A DNA stretch of 64,000 nucleotides, from the NCBI GenBank assembly GCA_037953745.1, contig JBAKBP010004291.1, forward strand, positions 1 through 64,000, given 5' to 3'. Made by a program: the position numbers and the translations under genes. Position 1 is the first letter of the stretch; each line of letters opens with the position of its first letter. Of the stretch, positions 62,613 through 64,000 are shown one piece after another. Below the pieces are notes generated by a model. The model worked only from the letters and a program-made list of their open reading frames with translations, was not told the DNA's origin and ran no database searches. This DNA is from Lithodes maja (lineage: Eukaryota; Arthropoda; Malacostraca; Decapoda; Lithodidae).

Positions 62613-64000
62613 ATGTCGTGCCCTAGTATTGACGAGGAGCGAGAGATGCCATTTGAGGAGGTGCCGTTAGTAACTAGTGAGGAGGATGCTAGACTTTTTG
62701 TGAGTAAGCAGTACCATGTGACGGAGGAGAGGCTGACTGGGGTGAATGTTTATGGCTTGCACCTGATAGCCAAGGTTTTGGGTCTATCCAATGTAGGAGG
62801 GATGTCCAAGGGGGAGCTGATTTCCTGGGTGTTGCGTGGGCGACATGGGGTTTCGGAGGAGAGGGCGTTTGGGGGGGTTCCTCCCCAGATCCCCTCTCAC
62901 TCGACTCCCACAGTGCCGTCCACTCAAGTACCGGAGGTTAGCACCCTCCCACAGAGGGATGAGAATTGGAAGATTGGAGTGCCCTCGGGCGGTGCGTATG
63001 GTGGTTCCCCAGTTCTTGCCCCCCCTCCTTCAGTAGTGGCAGCTCCCTCTTCCTGCCTGTCTCCAGATATGATATTTAGACTTGAGCTTGCTAAAATTGA
63101 GATTGAGGCTAGGAAGCAGGAGAAGGAGAAGGAGATTGAGGCTGAGGCTAGGAAGCAGGAGATTGAGGCTGAGACTAGGAGGCAGGAGATTGAGGCGGAG
63201 AATGAGACCAGGAGGCATGAGGCTGAGCTTAGGTACGACTCAGAGAAATATTGTGCTCAAATAGATTTAGATAAGACTCGTGCAGAGTCGACAGGGACTC
63301 GGATGGGTCGTGAGGGCCAAGTAAGAGAACAGTCCTTGTCCCACTTAGTCAAATTGGTGCCGGCATTTAGTGAAACTGAAGTCACAGAATTTTTTAATCG
63401 TTTTGAGAAGAAGTGTAGGGAGCATAATTGGCCTGAAGAGAAGTGGGCAGCTCTGGTCTCCTCAAGACTTACGGGTAAGGGTCTGAAGGCTTATGATGCA
63501 CTGCCTTTAGAGTCTTGCATTGACTACCCAGAATTGAAGAGAGCTGTCCTACGGGCATACGAGTTGCAACCAGAAACATATCGATTGAAGTTTCGGGGTG
63601 TTACAAAGACTAGGGAGGCGACCTTTCTTGAACATGCCCGGGACTTAAAAGATGCACTTGCTAACTGGACACGTTCTGAGAAAGCTGAGACGGCCGAGCA
63701 GTTGACTGAGCTGTTTCTGCTCGAGCAGTTTTATAAGTGTACTGGTGCAGATATGACTTTAACAATTAAAGAAAAGAACCCAAAAACTCTACAGGAGGCA
63801 GCTGAGATGGCTGACCTCCGGCTATCGCTAATTCGTGGGTGCGGGTCTGCCCAGCGTAGTGAGGCAGGTAACAAGGGGCGTGACGCCCCACCCCCCCGAG
63901 TTAGTGATATACATTATGCAAACAAGTACAAGAGCCATGATTCCAAGACTGACCACAAGACTAGCACCGTCCCATTTAAGAAGGGGCCGGGCCCTTCCCA
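62613..64000 (+). CDS. Gypsy gag polyprotein (partial at window end)
   Basis: The ATG at 62613 (MSCPSIDEEREM) opens 462 codons without a stop to the window edge. Residues about 150-215 form a charged, Glu/Arg-rich coiled coil built on repeats like EIEAEARKQ. Residues about 244-380 match the capsid region of Gypsy/mag-type gags: LVKLVPAFSETEVTEFFNRF, NWPEEKWAALVSSRL, AVLRAYELQPETYRLKFR. Basic, Lys-rich sequence follows. No zinc knuckle is reached before the edge. It packages element RNA into particles. Confidence 0.85.
   Translation, partial: MSCPSIDEEREMPFEEVPLVTSEEDARLFVSKQYHVTEERLTGVNVYGLHLIAKVLGLSNVGGMSKGELISWVLRGRHGVSEERAFGGVPPQIPSHSTPTVPSTQVPEVSTLPQRDENWKIGVPSGGAYGGSPVLAPPPSVVAAPSSCLSPDMIFRLELAKIEIEARKQEKEKEIEAEARKQEIEAETRRQEIEAENETRRHEAELRYDSEKYCAQIDLDKTRAESTGTRMGREGQVREQSLSHLVKLVPAFSETEVTEFFNRFEKKCREHNWPEEKWAALVSSRLTGKGLKAYDALPLESCIDYPELKRAVLRAYELQPETYRLKFRGVTKTREATFLEHARDLKDALANWTRSEKAETAEQLTELFLLEQFYKCTGADMTLTIKEKNPKTLQEAAEMADLRLSLIRGCGSAQRSEAGNKGRDAPPPRVSDIHYANKYKSHDSKTDHKTSTVPFKKGPGPS

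Larger units (their letters stand above)
60560..64000 (+). mobile_element. Gypsy-type LTR retrotransposon, continues past the window
   Basis: A 1.84-kb 5' LTR, a primer site and an uninterrupted gag. Pol and the 3' LTR would lie beyond the window. Inserted in the Jockey-like fragment. Confidence 0.8.

Overview
The window is a repeat-dense stretch of an arthropod nuclear genome, most likely a decapod crustacean. This rests on the mix of elements: CR1-type non-LTR elements with an SGNH-esterase ORF1, a non-LTR element with a PHD plus CCCH ORF1, an RLE-type non-LTR family in TAG microsatellite, a DIRS element, a crustacean-like tRNA-derived SINE, TTAA-targeting MITEs and abundant microsatellites. 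It also rests on one host exon resembling arthropod dipeptidyl peptidase 4. Nothing looks prokaryotic: there are no operons, ribosome binding sites or dense coding.

Layout. 1-2.0 kb: AT microsatellites around 141-bp tandem repeats that look like Penelope-element terminal repeats, then a 405-bp tandem repeat. 2.4-14.4 kb: a (TAG)n/TAGATGTTG array split open by at least three same-orientation copies of one restriction-like-endonuclease retrotransposon. One copy is near full length (about 5190-10358); one of the others is itself split by a CR1-like element. 14.4-17.2 kb: a Jockey-like 3' remnant, a TIR element, the only recognisable host exon (16417-16540, minus strand) and a pogo-like end. 17.2-21.7 kb: a decayed CR1 element. 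22.1-30.3 kb: a whole DIRS-type tyrosine-recombinase retrotransposon on the minus strand, with inverted terminal repeats and an internal complementary region. Its coding strand is strikingly poor in A, and several catalytic Asp codons read Ala.

30.3-33 kb: inverted and directly repeated blocks bounded by TTAA. 33.8-35.1 kb: an RTE-like 3' half. 35.2-41.2 kb: two families of TTAA-flanked MITEs nested in one another; one MITE contains 46 exact-length copies of a 28-bp minisatellite that appears to have grown out of its own right arm. 41.2-49.2 kb: three 398-bp LTRs, each with a tRNA-like Pol III promoter motif, around a gag-only ORF of 840 aa. 50.0-54.4 kb: a two-ORF non-LTR element with one in-frame stop. 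54.9-59.3 kb: a second copy of the CR1 element, minus strand, with an intact 1009-codon ORF2. 59.3-60.6 kb: a Jockey-like fragment cut by a Gypsy-type element with a 1.84-kb LTR, whose gag is open to the end of the window.

Apart from the one exon, the genes here are selfish elements. How they interact is by insertion order: microsatellites and older elements serve as targets for newer ones, and several nestings allow empty target sites to be read directly, for example TTAA for both MITE families. Family names come from motif recognition without database searches, so clade-level assignments are tentative.
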